Shown: positions 8,901-20,888 of the stretch, piece after piece
Position numbering within the stretch: position 1 is the stretch's first letter
Layout: every line of letters begins with the position of its first letter
Assembly: GCA_902783035.1 (NCBI GenBank)
Contig: CACZPK010000041.1
Span: 1-43,203 of the forward strand
Source of the DNA: Oscillospiraceae bacterium
Lineage (GTDB): Bacteria; Bacillota; Clostridia; Oscillospirales; Oscillospiraceae
Reading direction: 5' to 3'
Length of the DNA stretch: 43,203 nt
Translations under genes and position numbers: made by a program
Notes under the pieces: generated by a model
Told to the model about the DNA's origin: nothing
What the model saw: the letters and a program-made list of their open reading frames with translations, nothing else
The model's database searches: none

Positions 8901-11900
8901 GCGAGAGAGAGCGAGGTGACGGAGGGCTTTGTCACGGTGACGGAGACCGTATCGCTGCGCCCGTTGGCAGTCTCGACGGTGACCGTCACAGGACCGCCCG
9001 CCACCAGTGCGCGAACGACGCCGCCGTTGACCGAAATGGCAGTCGTTCCGTTGGGAACGCTCCACGTCAGCGTCGCTTCATCCGCGCCGAGCGGTGCGAT
9101 GACCGCCGACAGCGTATGGGTCGCGCCCACTTCCAGCGTGAGTGACTTTGTATTTCCGTTGACCGTAAGGCCCACGGTATCGAGCGTCACGCTTTGGGGC
9201 AGCACCTTCACGGTGACGCGGCAATCCTTTTCGACGCTGCCCGCTCTGGCGGTAACGATGGCGCTGCCGCCGCCGATCGCGGTGAGTCTGCCGGTATTGT
9301 CCACGACCACGACGCCGGTGTTGCTGCTGCTCCATGTCACGGTATCCGTTGTCTCGGCGGCATTCGTGATCACGGCGGTCAGCTGCGCGACGTCCGCGCC
9401 GGCGTCGCCATTGATCTTCAGGGTCTGCGAGGACACTGCAACGTCGCCGTTTTTGATGGTCAGGCCGCTCGCCGGGATCGCGGGCACGGTAACGACGCAG
9501 GTCGCCGCCTGCGTGCCGTCGGTGACGGAGGTTGCGGTGATGGTGGCGCTGCCGAGCGCATACGCGGTGACCTTGCCCGTGCTGTCCACCGCGGCGACAC
9601 TGACGTTATCGCTGCTCCAGCGCACCTTCTTGTCGGCATCCGCCAGCTGGCCGGAGGGTTCGACCACGGCGGTCAGCTCCACGGCGTTGCCCGCGCCGGT
9701 CTTCATGTCGGTGATGGCAGTCACCGCGGTATCGCCCCGCTTGATGACAACGCCCGTGACCTTGACCGGCACAACCGTGATGGCCGCGCTGCCGCTGACA
9801 TTGCTGCCGTCCTGCGCCGCGGCGGTGATGATCGCCGTGCCGGGTGCAACGGCGCTGACAAGCCCCGTATCTTCATCCACGGCGGCAACGCCCGTGTCGC
9901 TGCTCCTCCACTTGAGCGTATCGTCCGTCGGAGCGGCGGGCTTGAGCGTCGCGCTCAGCTGCACCGTTCCGCCCACGGTAACGGTCTGGGTCGCCGGAGA
10001 CACGGTGACGGCCGTAACCGGCACGGGAACGGTAATTTCGCGCGTATCGGATTCGCTGCCGCATGTGACGGTAACGGTAGCGCTGCCGCCGCCAATCGCC
10101 GTGACCTCAACGCTGACGGTCTTGCCGCCCGCTGTGGCCGTTTCCGAAGGCGCGCCGATGGAAATGACGTTGGGATCGCTCACCGTCCAGGCGACGGCGT
10201 CCTGCACCCCCGCGGGCGTGACCGTGACGGTCAGCGTTCCGCGCTTGTTGTTGCTGTCGGTCAGGCTGAGTTCCAGCGCCGTTTCGTGGTCGGTGATCGC
10301 AATGCCGGTGGCACGCTGCTCCACGGTGAGAACACAGACCGCGCTCTTGCCGCCCGCCGCGGCGGTAATGACGGCAACGCCCACGCCCTTGAGCGTGACG
10401 ACGCCGGCGCTGCTCACGGTGGCGACGGACGGGCTGCTGCTCGTCCAGGTGACGACCTTATCGGCATCCGGCACAGTTGCGGGCAGGACCTCCGCGCTCA
10501 GGTTCACCGTACCGTCGCTCAGGCTCTTGGTCAGTTCGGTTTTTGTCACGCCGTTTTCCTGAACGGCAACACTGGTCACGACGGCCTTGACCGTCACCGT
10601 GCAGGTTGCAGTCTGGTCGTCGTCGGTTGTCACCGTCCCGTTGGTCGCCGTGGCGGTAATGATCGCCGTACCGGGGGCGACGGCGGTGACACGCCCGCTC
10701 GCCGTAACGGTGGCGATGCCCGGTTTGTCGGTGCTCCACGTCACGGTCTGATCCGCCGCGTTTGCGGGCGTGACCGTTGGGATCAGCGTCATGCTCTCGC
10801 CGGGGGCAAGGTCAAGCGTCTGCGCGTCCAGCGTTACGCCGCCCACCGGCGCGACGACAGTGACGGCGCAGGTCGCCGCCTGGCCACCCGCCGATGCGGT
10901 GATCGTCGCCGTACCGGCGCCGACTGCGGTGACGGTGATGCTGCCGCCGCTCGCCGTGCTGTTCTGGCTCACGGCCGCGACGCCCGGATTGCTGCTTGTC
11001 CACACAACGGTCTGCTCCGTGGCGGTATTCGGTGCAATGTCCGCCTTCAGCGAGGCCGTCTTATTTGCCGAGGTAAGATCGAGTGTGACCGGGGTGTTCG
11101 GGGTCAGCGTGACGGTATTCACCGGCGTCGCCCGGACGGTCACCACGCAGGTGTCGAATGCGCCGCCGTCGTGCGATGCGGCGGTGATGACCGCCGTGCC
11201 GACGCCCTTGGGCGTGACCACGCCGTTCGCGACCAGTGCAATATTGCTGTCGCTGCTGCTCCAGACCACGGTCTTGTCATCCGCCGCATCCGGCCCGACC
11301 GCGGCGCGCAGCGTCACGGAATCGTCCGAGGTCATCAGCGAAAGTGAATCGACCGCCTGTGTACCCGTACTGTCCTGAATCGTGACCGTGTCCACAAGGA
11401 CCGGCGCGACCGTGACGGCGCACTGCGCCGTCAGCTCGCCGCAGGTTGCCGTGATCGTCGCCGTACCGGCGGCCTTGACGTCGAGATTGCCCGCGTTGTC
11501 CACGTCGACGACGCTGCCGTCGCTGCTCGACCAGGTGACCGTTCCGCTGCTGTTGTCCTCCGGCAGCACCTTTGCGGTCAGTTTCACGCCCGTCTCACCC
11601 TTTGTCAGGTTCAGCGCGGTGCTGTTGAGCGTCAGGCTTGTCGCGGGCACGCTGACGCTGACCGTGCATCTGTCCTGCTGATCGCCGCACTGCACGGTAA
11701 CGGTGGCGGTATGGCTCTCGTCGGCGCCGGCATAGACGGGAACGGTGCTCGTCAGAACGTCTCCGTTTACCGCCGTGACCGCCGCGCCGAGCGAGGCTGC
11801 GCCGCTCACCGTCCAGGTGACCGCCTCCGTCGTATCCTTGGGCGTGATGGTGGCGGTCAGCGTGCCGTGGTCACCGCCGAGCGTCAGCGGAAGGCTGTTT

Positions 11901-14900
11901 CTGTCCAGCGTAACCGTCGAAACGGCGCGCTCCACGGTGATCAGGCAACTGTCGCTCTTGCCGCCGTCGGCTGCGGTGGCGGTGATAACCGCCGTGCCGG
12001 GCGCGACGGCGCTGACCGTCGCAACGCCGTTTGCGTCGACGGCAACCGTGGCGACCGCGGTATTCGTGCTCTTCCACGCAACGGTCTGCACCGAGCCTGT
12101 CGGTTCGACCTTTGCGGTCAGCTTCGTACTTGTGGGGCTTCCGCCGAGGGTGAGCGTCTGCGCGGAAACCGCTTGCGTTCCGGCTTCATTTTGGATCGCA
12201 ACGCCCGTCACATCGTCATAGACGGTGATGGTGCAGGTGGCGGTCTGGTCGTCGCCGGCAGTCTCCGTTCCGTTGGTCGCGCGAACCTTCACCGTGTAGG
12301 TTCCGGCGGTGGCCGCGCTGATCGTCGCCCCGGCGTCGCCGAGCGGGTTCACCGTAACCGCGTTGTCCGTCTCCGACCAATCCAGCGTCCGGTCTGTCGC
12401 GTTGCCCGGTGTGAGCGTGACCACAAGCACCTTCTGCTCGCCCGTCTTCATGGTCATCGAGACCGCGGACAGGCCAACGCCCGTCACGGGGATATTGGAG
12501 ACCGTGACGGTGCACTTTGCGGTTTTCTGCTGATCGTCGGTTGTGACGGTGATGTCCGCCGTACCTGCCGCAACGGCGGTGACGTTGCCCGCCGCATCCA
12601 CGGTGGCGACGCCCTCGTTGCTGCTGCTCCAGGAAACGTTCTTCCGGTCAGCGTCCGTGGGCGCGACCACAGCGGTCAGGCGCTCGCTGCCGCCCAGCGC
12701 GAGGGCAAGGGTGTTGCCGCCCCCGCCGCTTTGCATGTTCGGGCTTGCCAGGCTGACGCCCGTCACCATCTTCCAGACGTTGACGACGCAGGACGCCGCC
12801 TTGCCGCCCGCCGTGGCGGTGACGATCGCGCTGCCGCTCTTCCCCTGCGCGCTGACCGTGCCGTCCGCGACCTTCACGACCGTCTCGTCGCTGCTCGACC
12901 AGACGACATGATCCTTTTCATCGGCGTTGGCGGGCGTGACCGTGGCTTGCAGCGCCGCGCTGCCCGCCGTATCCAGCGACAGTTCGGACTTGTCGAGGCT
13001 GACGCCCGTCACGGGGATGGACGTCACTTCGACGGCGAGGGTCGCCGGCGTGGCGGCCGGGGTATCCGCAGAGCGCGCGGTAACGGTCGCCGTGCCGACG
13101 CCCGCAGGCTCAAACACGGCGGTGGATTTGCCCGTCGTCTCATTATAAGAACTGCTCGTCATGCGAACGACGCCCTCGTTGCTGCTCGACCAGATCACCC
13201 GATGGTCGCTGGCCTGATCGGGCGCAACCTCGGCGGTCAGCGTCAGCGTTTCCGCATCCTTCAGCGCGGTGGTCCACTTCTCGCTGCGGTCCAGTGTCAC
13301 GCCCGTCGCCGCAACGGACTCGACCGTGACGTAGCAAACGCCCTGGACGCCGTTGGCCGCCGTGGCGGTGACGGTCGCCTCGCCGATTGCCGCGGCGTGG
13401 ACCTTGCCGTTGCTGTCCACCGTGACGGCGCCGGAACCGCCGTTGCTCCACGAAAGCGTCCGGTTGACGGCTCGTTCGGGCCGGAAGGAGGGGTTCAGCG
13501 TCACATCGTCGTCACCGACGTGCAAAACCAGACGTGCGGGCGTGAGCGTGATGCTCTCGATCGCCACCGGCTCGACCGTGACGGTGATGCTTGTCTCGAC
13601 CGCCTGATTGGCGGCGGACTTTGCCGTGATAACGGCGGTCTGCGTCGTCGCGATGTCGGTTTTTGCCGTCACGGTGACGGAACCCTTTGCCGTCGCGCTC
13701 GCGCCGCCGTTGACATATACGTTGCCGTTGTCGCTTTCCCAGATCACATCCGTCTCCGTGGCGGCGAGCGGCGAAAGGCCGGCGCGGATCACCTGCGTCT
13801 CGTCCGCGTTCATGGTCAGCGCCGCGGGATCGAGGGTGATGCCTGTGGGATAGACCTTGACGGTAAAATCACACTGTGCCTTGGCGTTGCCCGCCGAGGC
13901 GATCACGGTCGCCGTACCGCCGCCGCGGGCGGACACGGTCGCCGTACCGTCGTTGTTCACCAGAACGGAAACGACGGCTTCGTTGGTGCTGCGCCAGGCA
14001 ATGCTCTCCGTCGCGTCGGCGGGGGTCGGCACGGCGGTCAGCGTTACCGCATCCGCTCCGGACACAGTGCCGTTGAGAATCAGCTCCTTCGCCGCAATCG
14101 GCGTATCGCCGGCTTTGAGCGCAATGCTGCTTACCGTCACCGCGGGAACGTTGACGGTGCATTCGGCGATGTAACCGCCGTCCTTCGTGGACGCGCGGAT
14201 GGTGGCATAACCGACCGCCACGGGCGTAACGACGCCCGTCGAGCTGACGGTGGCAACGCTTTCGTTGCTGCTGCTCCACGTCACGGTCTGCTCCGTGGCG
14301 TCAGCGGGGTCCACAACGGCGGTGAGCGTTTTGGTCCCGCCGTTGTGCGCAAGCGTAACCGTCGTTCCGGTCACATCGGTCGTGCCGTCCTGAATGGTCA
14401 CACCCTGAACCCGGATGGGAACGACCGTGATGACCGCGGCGCCGTATACGCCGCTGCCGTCGTTCGCCGTTGCCTTGATCGTGGCGCTGCCCAGCGCCTT
14501 GGCCGTGACAAGACCCGTCCCGGACACCGTCGCAACGGTGTCGTCGCTGCTGCTCCAGGTGACCGTCTTGTCCTGCGCGCCCGCGGGCTGCGCGGTAACG
14601 GCCAGCTGCAGGGTCTTCTTCAGCACCAGATCCTGTGCCGCCGGGGTCACGTCGATGCGGGAAACAAGCGTCGGCACGCTCACGGTACACACGTCGGTCT
14701 GCTCGCCGCAGGTGGCGGTGACCGTCGCGTTGCCGCCGCCGACAGCGGTGACGGTGACGGTGCTCGTCTTTTTGCCGCCGCTTTCACCGGCGGCGGGCGT
14801 ACCGAGGGAGAGCACGGTAGGATCGTCCACCGACCATGTGATCGGTGCCGTCACGCCGGCGGGGCTGACCGTCGCGGTCAGCGTTCCGGTCGTCGTACCC

Positions 14901-17900
14901 GTCAGGCTCAGCGGAAGCGTTCTCTGGTCCAGCTCCACCTTTGTGGCGCTCTGTTCCACGGTGAGGACGCAGGTGGCGGTATGCCCGCCGTCCGTGGTGG
15001 TAACGGTGATGACGGTAACGCCGACGCTGCCGAAGCGCAGCGTCACCGGCGTTGCAGCATTGTCGCTGCCGGAGCTGATCTCGGCAACCGTGGTGTCCGA
15101 GCTGTTCCACGTCACACCGGCGTTGTCCGGCGCGGTGCCGTCCGCGCTCCCAAGCGCGGCATAGAGCGTCAGCGTCGCTTTCTCCGTGCCGTTATACAGG
15201 CTCTTGGTCAGCGCCGTCCGGTCGCTGCCATCGGCACTTTCGCGTATGCTTACGCCCGTCACGGGGGTCGTGACGGTAACGGTGCAGATGTTGGAAACCA
15301 CATCCTCAAGCGCGGCGTTTTTGCCCGCGGCTGTGGCGGTGATGTGCGCCGTGCCCTGTTTGACGGCGGTAACCTTGCCGGTCTGGTCCACGGTGGCGAC
15401 CGCGGGAGCGTCGCTCGTCCAGGTCAGGACGCGATCGGCGGCGTTGCCCGTATCGGCGGGCGCGACGGTCGCGATCAGCGTCTCGTCCTTTCCCGCGGCG
15501 AGCGCGAGGGCAGACTTGTTCAGCGTCACGCCCGTCACCGAGGCGGTGACGGTCACGGTGACGCTCGCAGCCGCACCGCTGCCGTCTCTGGCAGTGGCGG
15601 TGATGTGCGCCATGCCGACCTTGCGCGCGGTCACTTCGCCGGTGCTTGCATTGACGGCGGCAATGTCCGTGTTGTCGCTGCTCCAGGTAACGCTCGCGTC
15701 GGTGGGCGCGCCGCCCGATTCAGACGTCACCGCGGCGCGCAGCGAAACGGTGTTCGCCCCTGTGGACAGGTCGAAGGAAAGACCGCCCGCGGGGATCGCC
15801 CCGCCGTCCGCCTTTTGGATGGTGATTTTTTTCGCCTGAACGGGCTTGACCGTCACGGTGCAGATGTCGTACGCCTTGCCGTCGTCGTTGGCGGTGGCGG
15901 TGATGACCGCCGTGCCCGCCTCATTCGGCGCAACGGTCACGGTATACGTTTTCGTCTCTTCGTCATAGACCGGCGTGAGCGTCACGGCAGAAGAGCCGCC
16001 CTTGCTCCACATCAGCGTCGTGTCGTCCGGGTCAACGCCGTCCTTGTCGGAGGTGAACGACGTCGTCAGTATCCCGCTGTCACCGCCGAGGTAGAGCGTC
16101 ATGGTCTCCGGCTCCAGCGAAACGCTGTGCATCAGCACGGGCGTCACGACGACGTCGCAGGTCGCCGTGCCCAGCGTTTCACCCGCGCCGTTCTTTGCCG
16201 TGGCGGTGATGGTCGCCTCGCCGAGCGCCTTTGCGGTCACTTCGCCCGTGGTTGCATTGACCTCGGCAACGGCGGGGGTGCCGCTCGTCCACGTCACGGT
16301 CGCGGGAACGGCGGCGCTGTCCTGATTGACAGTGGCATGCAGCGTCTGGCTGTCCGTGCGTCTGAGCGGCAGGGAGGCGTAGTCCAGCGTCACGGTTGCC
16401 GCGCTGCTGGTAACCTTGACCGTAAAGGATGCGGTGGCGGCAGGATTGCCGTCCGCCGTCGCCGTGACCGTGACCGACGTGCCGGCAGGCATCTCCCTGA
16501 GCGCATAAAGCGTGGCGTGGCCGACGCCTCCGGTCGTTGCGCCCGTGCTCAGGCTGACATAGCTGTCATTGTTTGCCGAGACCGTCCACACGACCTCGTC
16601 CGTCGCGCCCGTGGGGCCGAGCAGCGCGGTCAGCTCCAGATAGCGCGGGTCGGCGGAGGAAAGGTCGAATGTTTTCGTCGTACCGTTGAGATTCTCGCCG
16701 TTCTCACCCGCCTTGCGCAGCGTGAGCGACGTCGCGTGCCGCTGCACGGTGAGGGCGCAGATCTGGCGGACGCCATGATCCGCCCTGGCGGTCGCAATGA
16801 TGTCGGCGACGCCTTCCTTCAGCGCCGTAACCACACCGTCCTGATCGACGGTGGCAACGCTCGTGTCGCTGCTGCTCCAGATAACTTCCTGCAGCGCGGT
16901 GGCGGGATCGACCGTCTGCGTCAGCGACGCGGTTGCCGCGCTGCCGTCCGCCGGCAGCGCCAGCGTCAGGGTCGAAATCGCGGCGCCGTCCTTTTTGATC
17001 GCAACGCCCTGCGGCTTGTCGTAGACCCGGATCTGGCACAAGACGTCCGCGCCGCCGTCCTGCGACGCAGCGCTGATCGTAACGGCTCCGCTTTGCGCCT
17101 TGAGCGCCTTGAGGGTCACGGACGTGCCCGCAGCCGGCGTCACCGAGAGGACGTCCGGCGCAGAGCTGGTCCACAGCACGGTCTTGTTGGTGGCGTTTTC
17201 GGGAACGGTGACGCCCAGCGTCCGCTCATCGCCGACGGTCATATACGAGGTGGTGTCGCCCGTGAGCGACAACGCCGACACGGGGATATTGGAAACCGTG
17301 ACGGTGCAGGTGGCGAAATTGACGTCCGGCTTCTCCTCGGACGCAGCGGTGATGACCGCATCACCCGCCGCGATCGCCGTAACCCGGCCGGTTTGATCGA
17401 CAGTGGCAACATTCGTGTTGCTGCTGGTCCAGCGGAGGCCCTGTTCTTTCGCGTTTGCAGGAGAAACCGCAGCGTTCAGGCTCCCGCTCTCGCCCACGCC
17501 GAGCAGCAGCTTGTTCGCATCGTTATCCTTATCCAGCGTGACGCTGTGCACCATCTGCCACGCGTTGACGACGCAGGTGGCGGTCTTGCTGCCGTCCTGC
17601 GTCAGCGCGGTGACGACTGCCTGTCCAGCGGTGCCGCCCGCCGTGATCGTAACGGTCTTTCCCTCACCCGTCAGATTTGCCACGGACGAAGGCGTGCAGC
17701 TCCAGATGATCGTCTGGTCGTCGGCGCCATCAGGCAGGATGGAGGCGGTGATCGTCGCGCTGTGTCTGCTGTCCTGCGCATCCAGATCCAGTTCCAGCGT
17801 GGTCGGTTCCAGGCTGATGCTGCTCACCGTCGTGGTCGTCACGGTGACAAAATAGTCCTTCGTAATGCCCGGCGTGGCGCTTGAGCGCGCCGTGATGGTG

Positions 17901-20734
17901 GCGGTACCCGCCTTATACGGCGTAACGGTCACGGTGTTGACGCCCGTTTCCGCATCGTAGTTCGCGCCGCTCACGCCGGCAACGGCGGGATCGCTGCTGC
18001 TCCACGACACCATCCTGTTGGTGGCGTACGCAGGCAGGACAATGGCGGTCAGCTCCTTGGGCTGCGCGCCCTTGAGGGCAACCGTCCACGCAGTGGCGGT
18101 CTCGCCGCCGTCCTTCAGTTCGATGTCCGACGCCGCGGTGCTCTGCACCGTGACATAGCACTTGGCGCTATAGTGGCCCTCCGTGGTCGTCACGGTGATC
18201 TCCGCATCGCCGACGCCGCAGGCGACGACCTTCCCGCTTGCGACATCATATTTTGCGACGCCCTCGTCGCTGGACGTCCACTCGACCTCCGGATGCGCGG
18301 CATTCGACGGGAGGACCGTCGCGCTCAGCGTCTTGCTGCTCTCCGCGGGATCCATGGACAGGACCAGACGGTTCTGCGACAGGGTCACGCCCGTCACGGC
18401 AATGGCAGCCACCGTGACGGTGCAAGTCGCGCTCACATCGTCACTCGTATCCGCCGTCCCGTTGGTCGCCGTGGCGGTAACGAGCGCCGAACCGGTGCCC
18501 GTGTCCTTCGCCGTGACGCGTCCGTTCTCGTCCACGGTAAACGGCGCATCGTCCGGACAGCTCCACACCACCGTCTTGTCCGTGGCATTGTCCGGCTTGA
18601 CAATTGCGGTCAGCTTCAGGCTCTGCCCGTTTTCCAGATACAGGTTGGGATTGCTCTCCGGCTCCTGAATGGTGACCTGCGTGGCCTTGATCGGCACGAT
18701 CACCGTGCAGGTCGCCACGATGTTGCCGTCGTGCGTCACCGCCTGTACGGTGGCGGTGCCTTCGCCCATCGCCGTGAGTGTAACGGACACCTTGCCCGTC
18801 CCATCATCGGCCGTGGTAGTCTTGGTCGGGCTGACGGAAACGACGTTCGTGTTGCCGCTGATCCAGTTGATCTCATGGTCGGTGGCATATGTCGGGTCAA
18901 AGGTCGCGGTCAGGGTCTCCTGCCCGCCCTGAAGCAGTGTGACCTGGGTCGGCGCAAGCGTAATGCCGCGCACCGTCTGGTTTGTGACCGTAACCGTATG
19001 CTCCGCCTTCAGTCCGGCGGTCTGCATGGTGGCGGTGATCGTCGCCGTGCCCTGCGCGACGGCGGTCACGAGGCCGGTCTGGTCAACGGTGGCAATGCTC
19101 TCGTCGCTGCTGCTCCACACGACCGTGTCCGCATCCGCCGGCACGACCGCGGCGCTCAGCTGCACCGTGCGGCGCGGCCACATGTTGTCCAGCGTATCCA
19201 GTGCGTCCGCATCGCCCAGCGAAATGCCGCGCACGGAGATGGTGTACGGCGCGGACGTCACCTGATGCCCCGCCGTGTCCGTAACCGTGGCGGTGATCTG
19301 TGTCACGCCGGCGGCCGCAGCGGTAACGAGGCCGTTGCCGTCCACCGTGGCAACGCTCGTATCGCTGCTGCTCCATGCAACCGCAGCCGTCACGTCCGCG
19401 TCGGCAGGATCAAACGTTGCCGTGAGCTGGGCAGTGCTGCCCACGGAGAGGTAGTCGCTCCCCTCGTTTTGCAGTGTGACGCCCTTGATCCATGTGGAAA
19501 GCGTCAGCGTAAAGGTCTTTTGCAGCGACGGCAGGGTCTTGGACGTCGCCGTCACGGTCGCCACACCCGCCTTCACGGGAACGACGGTCACGGTGGAAAG
19601 CCCGGTGCTCTCGTTCGCGGCAACGGTCACACTCTCCGATCCCAGCGCGTCCGCGTAGAGACGGCTCGCAAGCACCAGCGCGCCGTTCAATCCGGTCGGC
19701 ACGGCTGCGGTGACGGCAGAGCCCGCGCACAGCAGCGCGACGTCCGGATCGGCGGACGTCCACACGATGTCGCGGTCGCCCTGCGTAATATAGCTGACCG
19801 AAAGGGTCTGGTCCCCACCCTCGCCGGGCTTGACATCAAACGCGAGCGCAAGCGTATCCTCCCCTTCATGGTCGGGAATGGTCATGGTCGGCGTGTTCGC
19901 CGTCACGACGACCTTGCAGCGTACCGTTTCATGCGCGCCCGAGCCGTTGAGCCCGACGCTTGTCGCGCAGACGTACGTCGTGCCGGCGTCCACGGCGGTG
20001 ACAAGGCCGTTCTTGTCCACCGTGGCAACACTCGCATCTTCGCTGCTCCACAGCACCTCCGACACGGTGGCATCCGCGGGCGCGACCGTGGCGGTCAGCG
20101 ACTCGCTCCCGCCCGCGGTCAGTTCCAAGTCATACTTGTTCAGCGAAAGGCCGGTGACCGCAACGGTATAGCTGCTCACCGCCCCGACGTTACTCGTCCA
20201 GCCGGAATCCGTGTCGATCTGATTCGGGTCGGCGGCATATACCGTCAGTCCGCTCTGGTTATGAAACGCTCCGCCGGCAACGCGCGTCACGTTCGACGGG
20301 ATGACATAGCTGTCCCCCGCCCTCTGCGGCGGGTAGCAAATCAGCACAAGATGCTCGGTGTCGTTGGCAAGGCGTGCAAACAGAACGCCGTCGGATGCAA
20401 GGTAAACAGTGTTGTCGTTATCCACCTCAAAGGAGGCAAGCGACGAAAACCCGGCAAACTGGTTGACAAGCATGGGGGTGCCCGCGCTGCCGGTGCGCTG
20501 GTTGACCCCCGCTTCCAGCTTTACGCGGGTCACATTCGCCGCCTGAGCGGACCCCTCCGCAAAAATCGAGGGTTCAAAATAATTTCCCGTGATGGTCAGC
20601 AGACCATCCACATAGGCATAGTCCGCTCCCCAGTCGTCATCGGCAAATACCTCGGCAGGCAGCAGGGACAGCATAAGTGCCAGCGCCGTCAGGAATGCGC
20701 CCAGCCGTTTCGTTCTTCTTTGATTGCGCACCAT
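2948..20734 (-). CDS. Giant S-layer-anchored surface protein with 54 Big_2 immunoglobulin-like domains
   Basis: The 5928-residue protein begins with a signal peptide (Arg/Lys-rich start, hydrophobic core 11-27, cleavage near VFA at 29-31). Residues about 100-170 resemble the BspA-type leucine-rich repeat (SDGVLF...[15 protein letters not shown]). From about 191 to 5215 it is an array of Big_2 (intimin/invasin-like) domains of about 93 residues; I counted 54 copies of the core pattern W-[ST]-S-x-[DN]-x-x-V-A-x-V. A mixed beta region, an InlB-like FKGWSIGG segment, a Pro/Thr linker (5638-5697) and three SLH domains (about 5740-5928) follow. SLH domains bind pyruvylated cell-wall polymers, so the array should project from the cell surface as an adhesin or matrix stalk; the ligand is unknown. 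I chose the ATG at 20734 because AAGGAGG lies nine bases upstream. No frameshift is seen. Confidence 0.93.
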   Translation of the reverse strand: MVRNQRRTKRLGAFLTALALMLSLLPAEVFADDDWGADYAYVDGLLTITGNYFEPSIFAEGSAQAANVTRVKLEAGVNQRTGSAGTPMLVNQFAGFSSLASFEVDNDNTVYLASDGVLFARLANDTEHLVLICYPPQRAGDSYVIPSNVTRVAGGAFHNQSGLTVYAADPNQIDTDSGWTSNVGAVSSYTVAVTGLSLNKYDLELTAGGSESLTATVAPADATVSEVLWSSEDASVATVDKNGLVTAVDAGTTYVCATSVGLNGSGAHETVRCKVVVTANTPTMTIPDHEGEDTLALAFDVKPGEGGDQTLSVSYITQGDRDIVWTSADPDVALLCAGSAVTAAVPTGLNGALVLASRLYADALGSESVTVAANESTGLSTVTVVPVKAGVATVTATSKTLPSLQKTFTLTLSTWIKGVTLQNEGSDYLSVGSTAQLTATFDPADADVTAAVAWSSSDTSVATVDGNGLVTAAAAGVTQITATVTDTAGHQVTSAPYTISVRGISLGDADALDTLDNMWPRRTVQLSAAVVPADADTVVWSSSDESIATVDQTGLVTAVAQGTATITATMQTAGLKAEHTVTVTNQTVRGITLAPTQVTLLQGGQETLTATFDPTYATDHEINWISGNTNVVSVSPTKTTTADDGTGKVSVTLTAMGEGTATVQAVTHDGNIVATCTVIVPIKATQVTIQEPESNPNLYLENGQSLKLTAIVKPDNATDKTVVWSCPDDAPFTVDENGRVTAKDTGTGSALVTATATNGTADTSDDVSATCTVTVAAIAVTGVTLSQNRLVLSMDPAESSKTLSATVLPSNAAHPEVEWTSSDEGVAKYDVASGKVVACGVGDAEITVTTTEGHYSAKCYVTVQSTAASDIELKDGGETATAWTVALKGAQPKELTAIVLPAYATNRMVSWSSSDPAVAGVSGANYDAETGVNTVTVTPYKAGTATITARSSATPGITKDYFVTVTTTTVSSISLEPTTLELDLDAQDSRHSATITASILPDGADDQTIIWSCTPSSVANLTGEGKTVTITAGGTAGQAVVTALTQDGSKTATCVVNAWQMVHSVTLDKDNDANKLLLGVGESGSLNAAVSPANAKEQGLRWTSSNTNVATVDQTGRVTAIAAGDAVITAASEEKPDVNFATCTVTVSNIPVSALSLTGDTTSYMTVGDERTLGVTVPENATNKTVLWTSSAPDVLSVTPAAGTSVTLKALKAQSGAVTISAASQDGGADVLCQIRVYDKPQGVAIKKDGAAISTLTLALPADGSAATASLTQTVDPATALQEVIWSSSDTSVATVDQDGVVTALKEGVADIIATARADHGVRQICALTVQRHATSLTLRKAGENGENLNGTTKTFDLSSADPRYLELTALLGPTGATDEVVWTVSANNDSYVSLSTGATTGGVGHATLYALREMPAGTSVTVTATADGNPAATASFTVKVTSSAATVTLDYASLPLRRTDSQTLHATVNQDSAAVPATVTWTSGTPAVAEVNATTGEVTAKALGEATITATAKNGAGETLGTATCDVVVTPVLMHSVSLEPETMTLYLGGDSGILTTSFTSDKDGVDPDDTTLMWSKGGSSAVTLTPVYDEETKTYTVTVAPNEAGTAVITATANDDGKAYDICTVTVKPVQAKKITIQKADGGAIPAGGLSFDLSTGANTVSLRAAVTSESGGAPTDASVTWSSDNTDIAAVNASTGEVTARKVGMAHITATARDGSGAAASVTVTVTASVTGVTLNKSALALAAGKDETLIATVAPADTGNAADRVLTWTSDAPAVATVDQTGKVTAVKQGTAHITATAAGKNAALEDVVSNICTVTVTTPVTGVSIRESADGSDRTALTKSLYNGTEKATLTLYAALGSADGTAPDNAGVTWNSSDTTVAEISSGSDNAATPVTLRFGSVGVTVITVTTTDGGHTATCVLTVEQSATKVELDQRTLPLSLTGTTTGTLTATVSPAGVTAPITWSVDDPTVLSLGTPAAGESGGKKTSTVTVTAVGGGNATVTATCGEQTDVCTVSVPTLVSRIDVTPAAQDLVLKKTLQLAVTAQPAGAQDKTVTWSSSDDTVATVSGTGLVTAKALGSATIKATANDGSGVYGAAVITVVPIRVQGVTIQDGTTDVTGTTVTLAHNGGTKTLTAVVDPADATEQTVTWSSSNESVATVSSTGVVTPVAVGYATIRASTKDGGYIAECTVNVPAVTVSSIALKAGDTPIAAKELILNGTVSGADAVTLTAVPTPADATESIAWRSTNEAVVSVLVNNDGTATVSARGGGTATVIASAGNAKAQCDFTVKVYPTGITLDPAALTMNADETQVIRAGLSPLAATETDVIWESDNGNVYVNGGASATAKGSVTVTAKTDIATTQTAVITAKSAANQAVETSITVTVEPVAIESITLTPARLVLHVGDDDVTLNPSFRPERAVNRTLSWSNGGSGAVTVDSNGKVHAAAIGEATVTATAANGVQGVCYVTVESVAATGVTLDRSEKWTTALKDAETLTLTAEVAPDQASDHRVIWSSSNEGVVRMTSSSYNETTGKSTAVFEPAGVGTATVTARSADTPAATPATLAVEVTSIPVTGVSLDKSELSLDTAGSAALQATVTPANADEKDHVVWSSSDETVVKVADGTVSAQGKSGSAIVTATAGGKAASCVVNVWKMVTGVSLASPNMQSGGGGNTLALALGGSERLTAVVAPTDADRKNVSWSSSNEGVATVDAAGNVTAVAAGTADITVTTDDQQKTAKCTVTVSNIPVTGVGLSAVSMTMKTGEQKVLVVTLTPGNATDRTLDWSETDNAVTVNPLGDAGATISAATAGTYTVKVRATNGTETAGDDQTATCTITVYDDVTGVAIQNEAGTQAVSAQTLTLGGSPTSTKLTAKVEPTGSVQTVAWKSTNTAVATVAVDANGVATVSAVAPGTAVITATAADGGKSDSCLITVERAVSTVTLDRNSLPLTLGGDHGTLTATITPKDTTEAVTWTVSGAASLGAAVTAVNGDVLTSTVPVYAGADESHTATVTVQCGDQQDRCTVSVSVPATSLTLNSTALNLTKGETGVKLTAKVLPEDNSSGTVTWSSSDGSVVDVDNAGNLDVKAAGTATITATCGELTAQCAVTVAPVLVDTVTIQDSTGTQAVDSLSLMTSDDSVTLRAAVGPDAADDKTVVWSSSDSNIALVANGVVTPKGVGTAVITAASHDGGAFDTCVVTVRATPVNTVTLTPNTPVTLDLTSANKTASLKADIAPNTATEQTVVWTSSNPGVAAVSQNSTASGGSITVTAVGAGTATITASAGGQAATCAVTVVAPVGGVTLDAQTLDLAPGESMTLIPTVTPANAADQTVTWSTDKPGIATVTASGRVTAVAPGTAIITATATNGTVTTDDDQTATCTVTVKAVVTSVAVQENGVTKTELTKSLSDGTVNLSAEVLPATVPDADKVVTWTSSSPSVATVSSAGVVTLKGVGVAVITAAAGGKSAVCVLTVEQRATGIAITDHETALELSLTDSNNKRGTLTVTVTPAGVQDAVAWTVSDPNVISIGAPSETATAGGKTVSVEVTAIGGGSATVTVTCGSESDTREITVPVPVTAVTVSPATQTVTVGGTVQLSATLKPAAPTDDTLKWRSSDTGVAAVDEDTGLVSAVAPGTAIITAAAQDGSNVSGSAAITVVPVKVTGVVIKRGDTAVTAITDMKTGAGNAVELTAVVEPSGQLADADKKVRWSSDNVSVAAVDSTGKVTAYALGSATITATSVTDGTQAATCVVTVPAIPASGLTIKNGDVAVSSQTLKINGDAGADVAQLTAVITNAAETTDTVTWSSSNTGVVVVDNTGRLTAIGGGSAIVTARAGSVEKDCRVTVKVLPQSVTLDTVGLTVNGNTKSLTLEVGATHTLSAVIAPLGADEATLTWSVPNGTTAISVNGGVVRALVAGGPVTVTVETANGRSDTVSVTVTKPSVTSLSLATKALVLDKGASSAAIGVSFLPDGADAVSVTWSSDNENVATVDGGVITAVGLDSTGSGTATITAEATVNGKRIADTCTVTVRPTPPASIDVDGTTALTLPAPSSTTLSATVNSARAGVAPDNTDVVWSVDNAALVTLVPNGNSATVTATGNGRGSATVTVRSAADPSVAKAVTITVAATPVESVTIRNAIDVAITALELAPNGSTAQLSADVAPSGAYNKSVSWSSSDSNVATVSATGLVTAVNSGTAAITVLTADGNKTATCIVTVRKAVTGVALDAPSLNMDVGDAKKLNATVAPADAANQRVSWSISPAGVAAVDQNGNVTAVGAGDATITVTTEDGGFTDTCAVHVSAVAVTSVGIDSSEKTLTVGESFTLTVTELLPAKATDKTLTWSVSGENENGITLTELSSTARTVKATAAGIAVITVTATNGTADTADDATATCTVTATEPVTQVTIQKGGVATGSETLRVGDAPLELTAATNGTVQTVTWSSSNGAVASVADGWITAVAPGTAIITAVSDANPAAAATCAVTVTLAATGISALTADVTSLNLRNGPKSAELTATLAPGGATDAVTWTLTSGTDVLQLVPGATVDGVATARVYGLKAGNATVTATVSDGAGEKTKTLDFTVADPASGVVLNQATLELTLGVDGKSAADLTARILGNAPGTVDWSISPAGVATLSAPSVDGSTETVTITAASAGSATITVSVDGQEAVCRLTVKGKPVSSVNITGETSVVVGGNITLTAEALPNDAADRTVNWSSSDSSVATVNGGVVTGHKAGSAAITATAADGSGVYATQIVTVTPVPVESLTIKSGGAAITEDTISKGEQLTLTAEVQPGTAEQGVTWSSSNVGVATVDSEGVVTGAGAGSAAITATTSGKTGTGARLSETVNITVTANVESVSVTPENVELKCDDGNHNSAQLAATVLPAGANGTVKWTSSDTNVAAVDADTGLVTAVGKGTAVITATATNGTVETGDDKTATRTVTVAQAVTGIAVKDGGTDVTGKNLTIALGEGAKALSAAVTPENSNNRNVTWSSSDETVATVTNGQVTPVAKGTAIILATAADNGMVATCSVTVVQKATGVTIRHNGVETASLTLSAGKNAQLTAEVLGGASSGAAEWSVVGGGSDVVTVAANGLVTAVGAGRATVRATAADESGKYNDCEVTVRAAVTGVAIQHGGSAVTSLALDFLTLGSEVLSAEPEGNSDVTYTWRIDDGTVAELNDLGGGQARVTARKPGSAILTVTAAVMDGETVLSTASKSCAITIGKATIAADKTELFLYPDQPTGSVTFSNCLAADDITITGLNAGVASASSVHADNTLTYTFAAQQNGTITLQWTRAASDTYQASGGTIILYSIPEPITDVALRSGVGEQLTASASAASGEISVAGYTSDLANLSLAGKFTFTCATDVLGDLNASYDSGTQKVTVTSARLGGTVKVYSVVTTGVVSLPENVSVSVALVAPKNTAEYGVQNTSITMSESSETAAKAAALAAASEQIQDEASVTVDILIEPTSMDQSDVGEYRAVTFDVQPSYTIKNGEGQTIVEKTDLNEFDAPVTITVSVKFKPELIVHRHDDGSIDYPPFTCTGPNDGYYTVSWQQSSFSEVKLLAHKHSATVAYRFDDNSVRTYTYDDGMLDKSNRIGNLPTDSRSGADFKGWSIGGSTVTELTDTLLAAWDGRTLSATAVFEQTTPSTEPTPGTDPTPGTDPTPGTDPTPGTDPTPGTDPTQGTDPTPSTDPTPSTDPTPGTNPTPTRPSGGASGGVSGGSDDDSGYADGTSPRPAQPTQPAQPAGTPKTFDDVPESHWAASAIAYVSVRGIFNGVGNGRFAPELTMNRGMIAQMLYNFDDGGKGTVTSPFRDTAGKWYETAAAWAASIGVAEGSYGNFDGDVGVTREQMAVMLYRYAIYKGYDVTVAGDLSAFGDNGSVSAWADAAMRWAVGAGLINGTKNGTNTVVLDPQGGATRAQVAAIMMRFCQNVAKIG
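3644..3823 (-). repeat. 18-base tandem repeat, 10 copies, encoding a TPGTDP linker
   Basis: Ten head-to-tail 18-base units encode TPGTDP or close variants ([24 protein letters not shown]), residues 5638-5697 of the giant protein. All units are in frame, so copy-number change would alter linker length without breaking the gene. The Pro/Thr-rich linker lies just before a Gly/Ser-rich segment and the SLH anchor, as expected for a wall-spanning spacer. Confidence 0.93.
5090..20164 (-). repeat. Array of 54 divergent Big_2-domain coding repeats
   Basis: This roughly 15-kb region is built from units of about 280 bases, each encoding one Big_2 domain. Recurrent DNA words on the plus strand are TCGCTGCTGCTCCACGTCAC (the W-S-S-S-D core) and GTGGCGGTGATGACCGCC (the A-x-I-T-A strand). 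Units are mostly divergent at DNA level, so the array is old, but some segments are nearly identical: the 30 bases at about 12485-12514 and 17279-17308 differ at one visible position. Confidence 0.85.
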
Positions 20735-20743
20735 ATCGTTCAT

Positions 20744-20750
20744 CCTCCTT
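20744..20750 (-). promoter_or_regulatory. Ribosome binding site that decides the giant gene start
   Basis: AAGGAGG on the minus strand ends nine bases before the ATG at 20734. An upstream in-frame ATG directly abuts this site and is too close to use it, and the upstream extension would also place charged residues ahead of the signal peptide. Confidence 0.75.
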
Positions 20751-20771
20751 GGGTCAGGGATGTGCATACAT

Positions 20772-20800
20772 ATTCTATCTTTATAATAATCGACCCGCAA
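20772..20800 (-). promoter_or_regulatory. Candidate promoter of the giant surface-protein gene
   Basis: On the minus strand this reads TTGCGG, a 17-base AT-rich spacer, then TAGAAT, about 38 bases before the start codon. The -10 matches at 5 of 6 positions. It is divergent from the ttcA-like promoter at 20833-20861 within a 154-base intergenic gap. Confidence 0.5.
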
Positions 20801-20832
20801 AATGAAATCTTTAGGCGGTAAAGAAAAATATT

Positions 20833-20861
20833 TTGCATTTTTTGCAACATTGGCATATACT
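20833..20861 (+). promoter_or_regulatory. Candidate promoter of the ttcA-like gene
   Basis: TTGCAT, a 17-base spacer, then TATACT, ending 27 bases before the ATG. The -10 matches at 5 of 6 positions and the -35 at 3 of 6. Confidence 0.5.
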
Positions 20862-20888
20862 CGTCCCCATCGAAAGGGGGCTCGGAAT

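Noticed and set aside
11711-17884. A 2057-codon open frame on the plus strand, antisense to the giant gene
   Set aside because: It is a shadow of the GC-rich Big_2 repeats: its product is dominated by Arg, Gly, His and Ala, shows no domain, signal or motif, and has no ribosome binding site or promoter. The minus-strand frame has a signal peptide, domains and an anchor.
5090-20164. Possible polyketide or peptide synthetase module array because of size and periodicity
   Set aside because: The repeats are beta-sandwich Big_2 domains with W-S-S and ATCTVTV patterns; no catalytic or carrier motifs are present.
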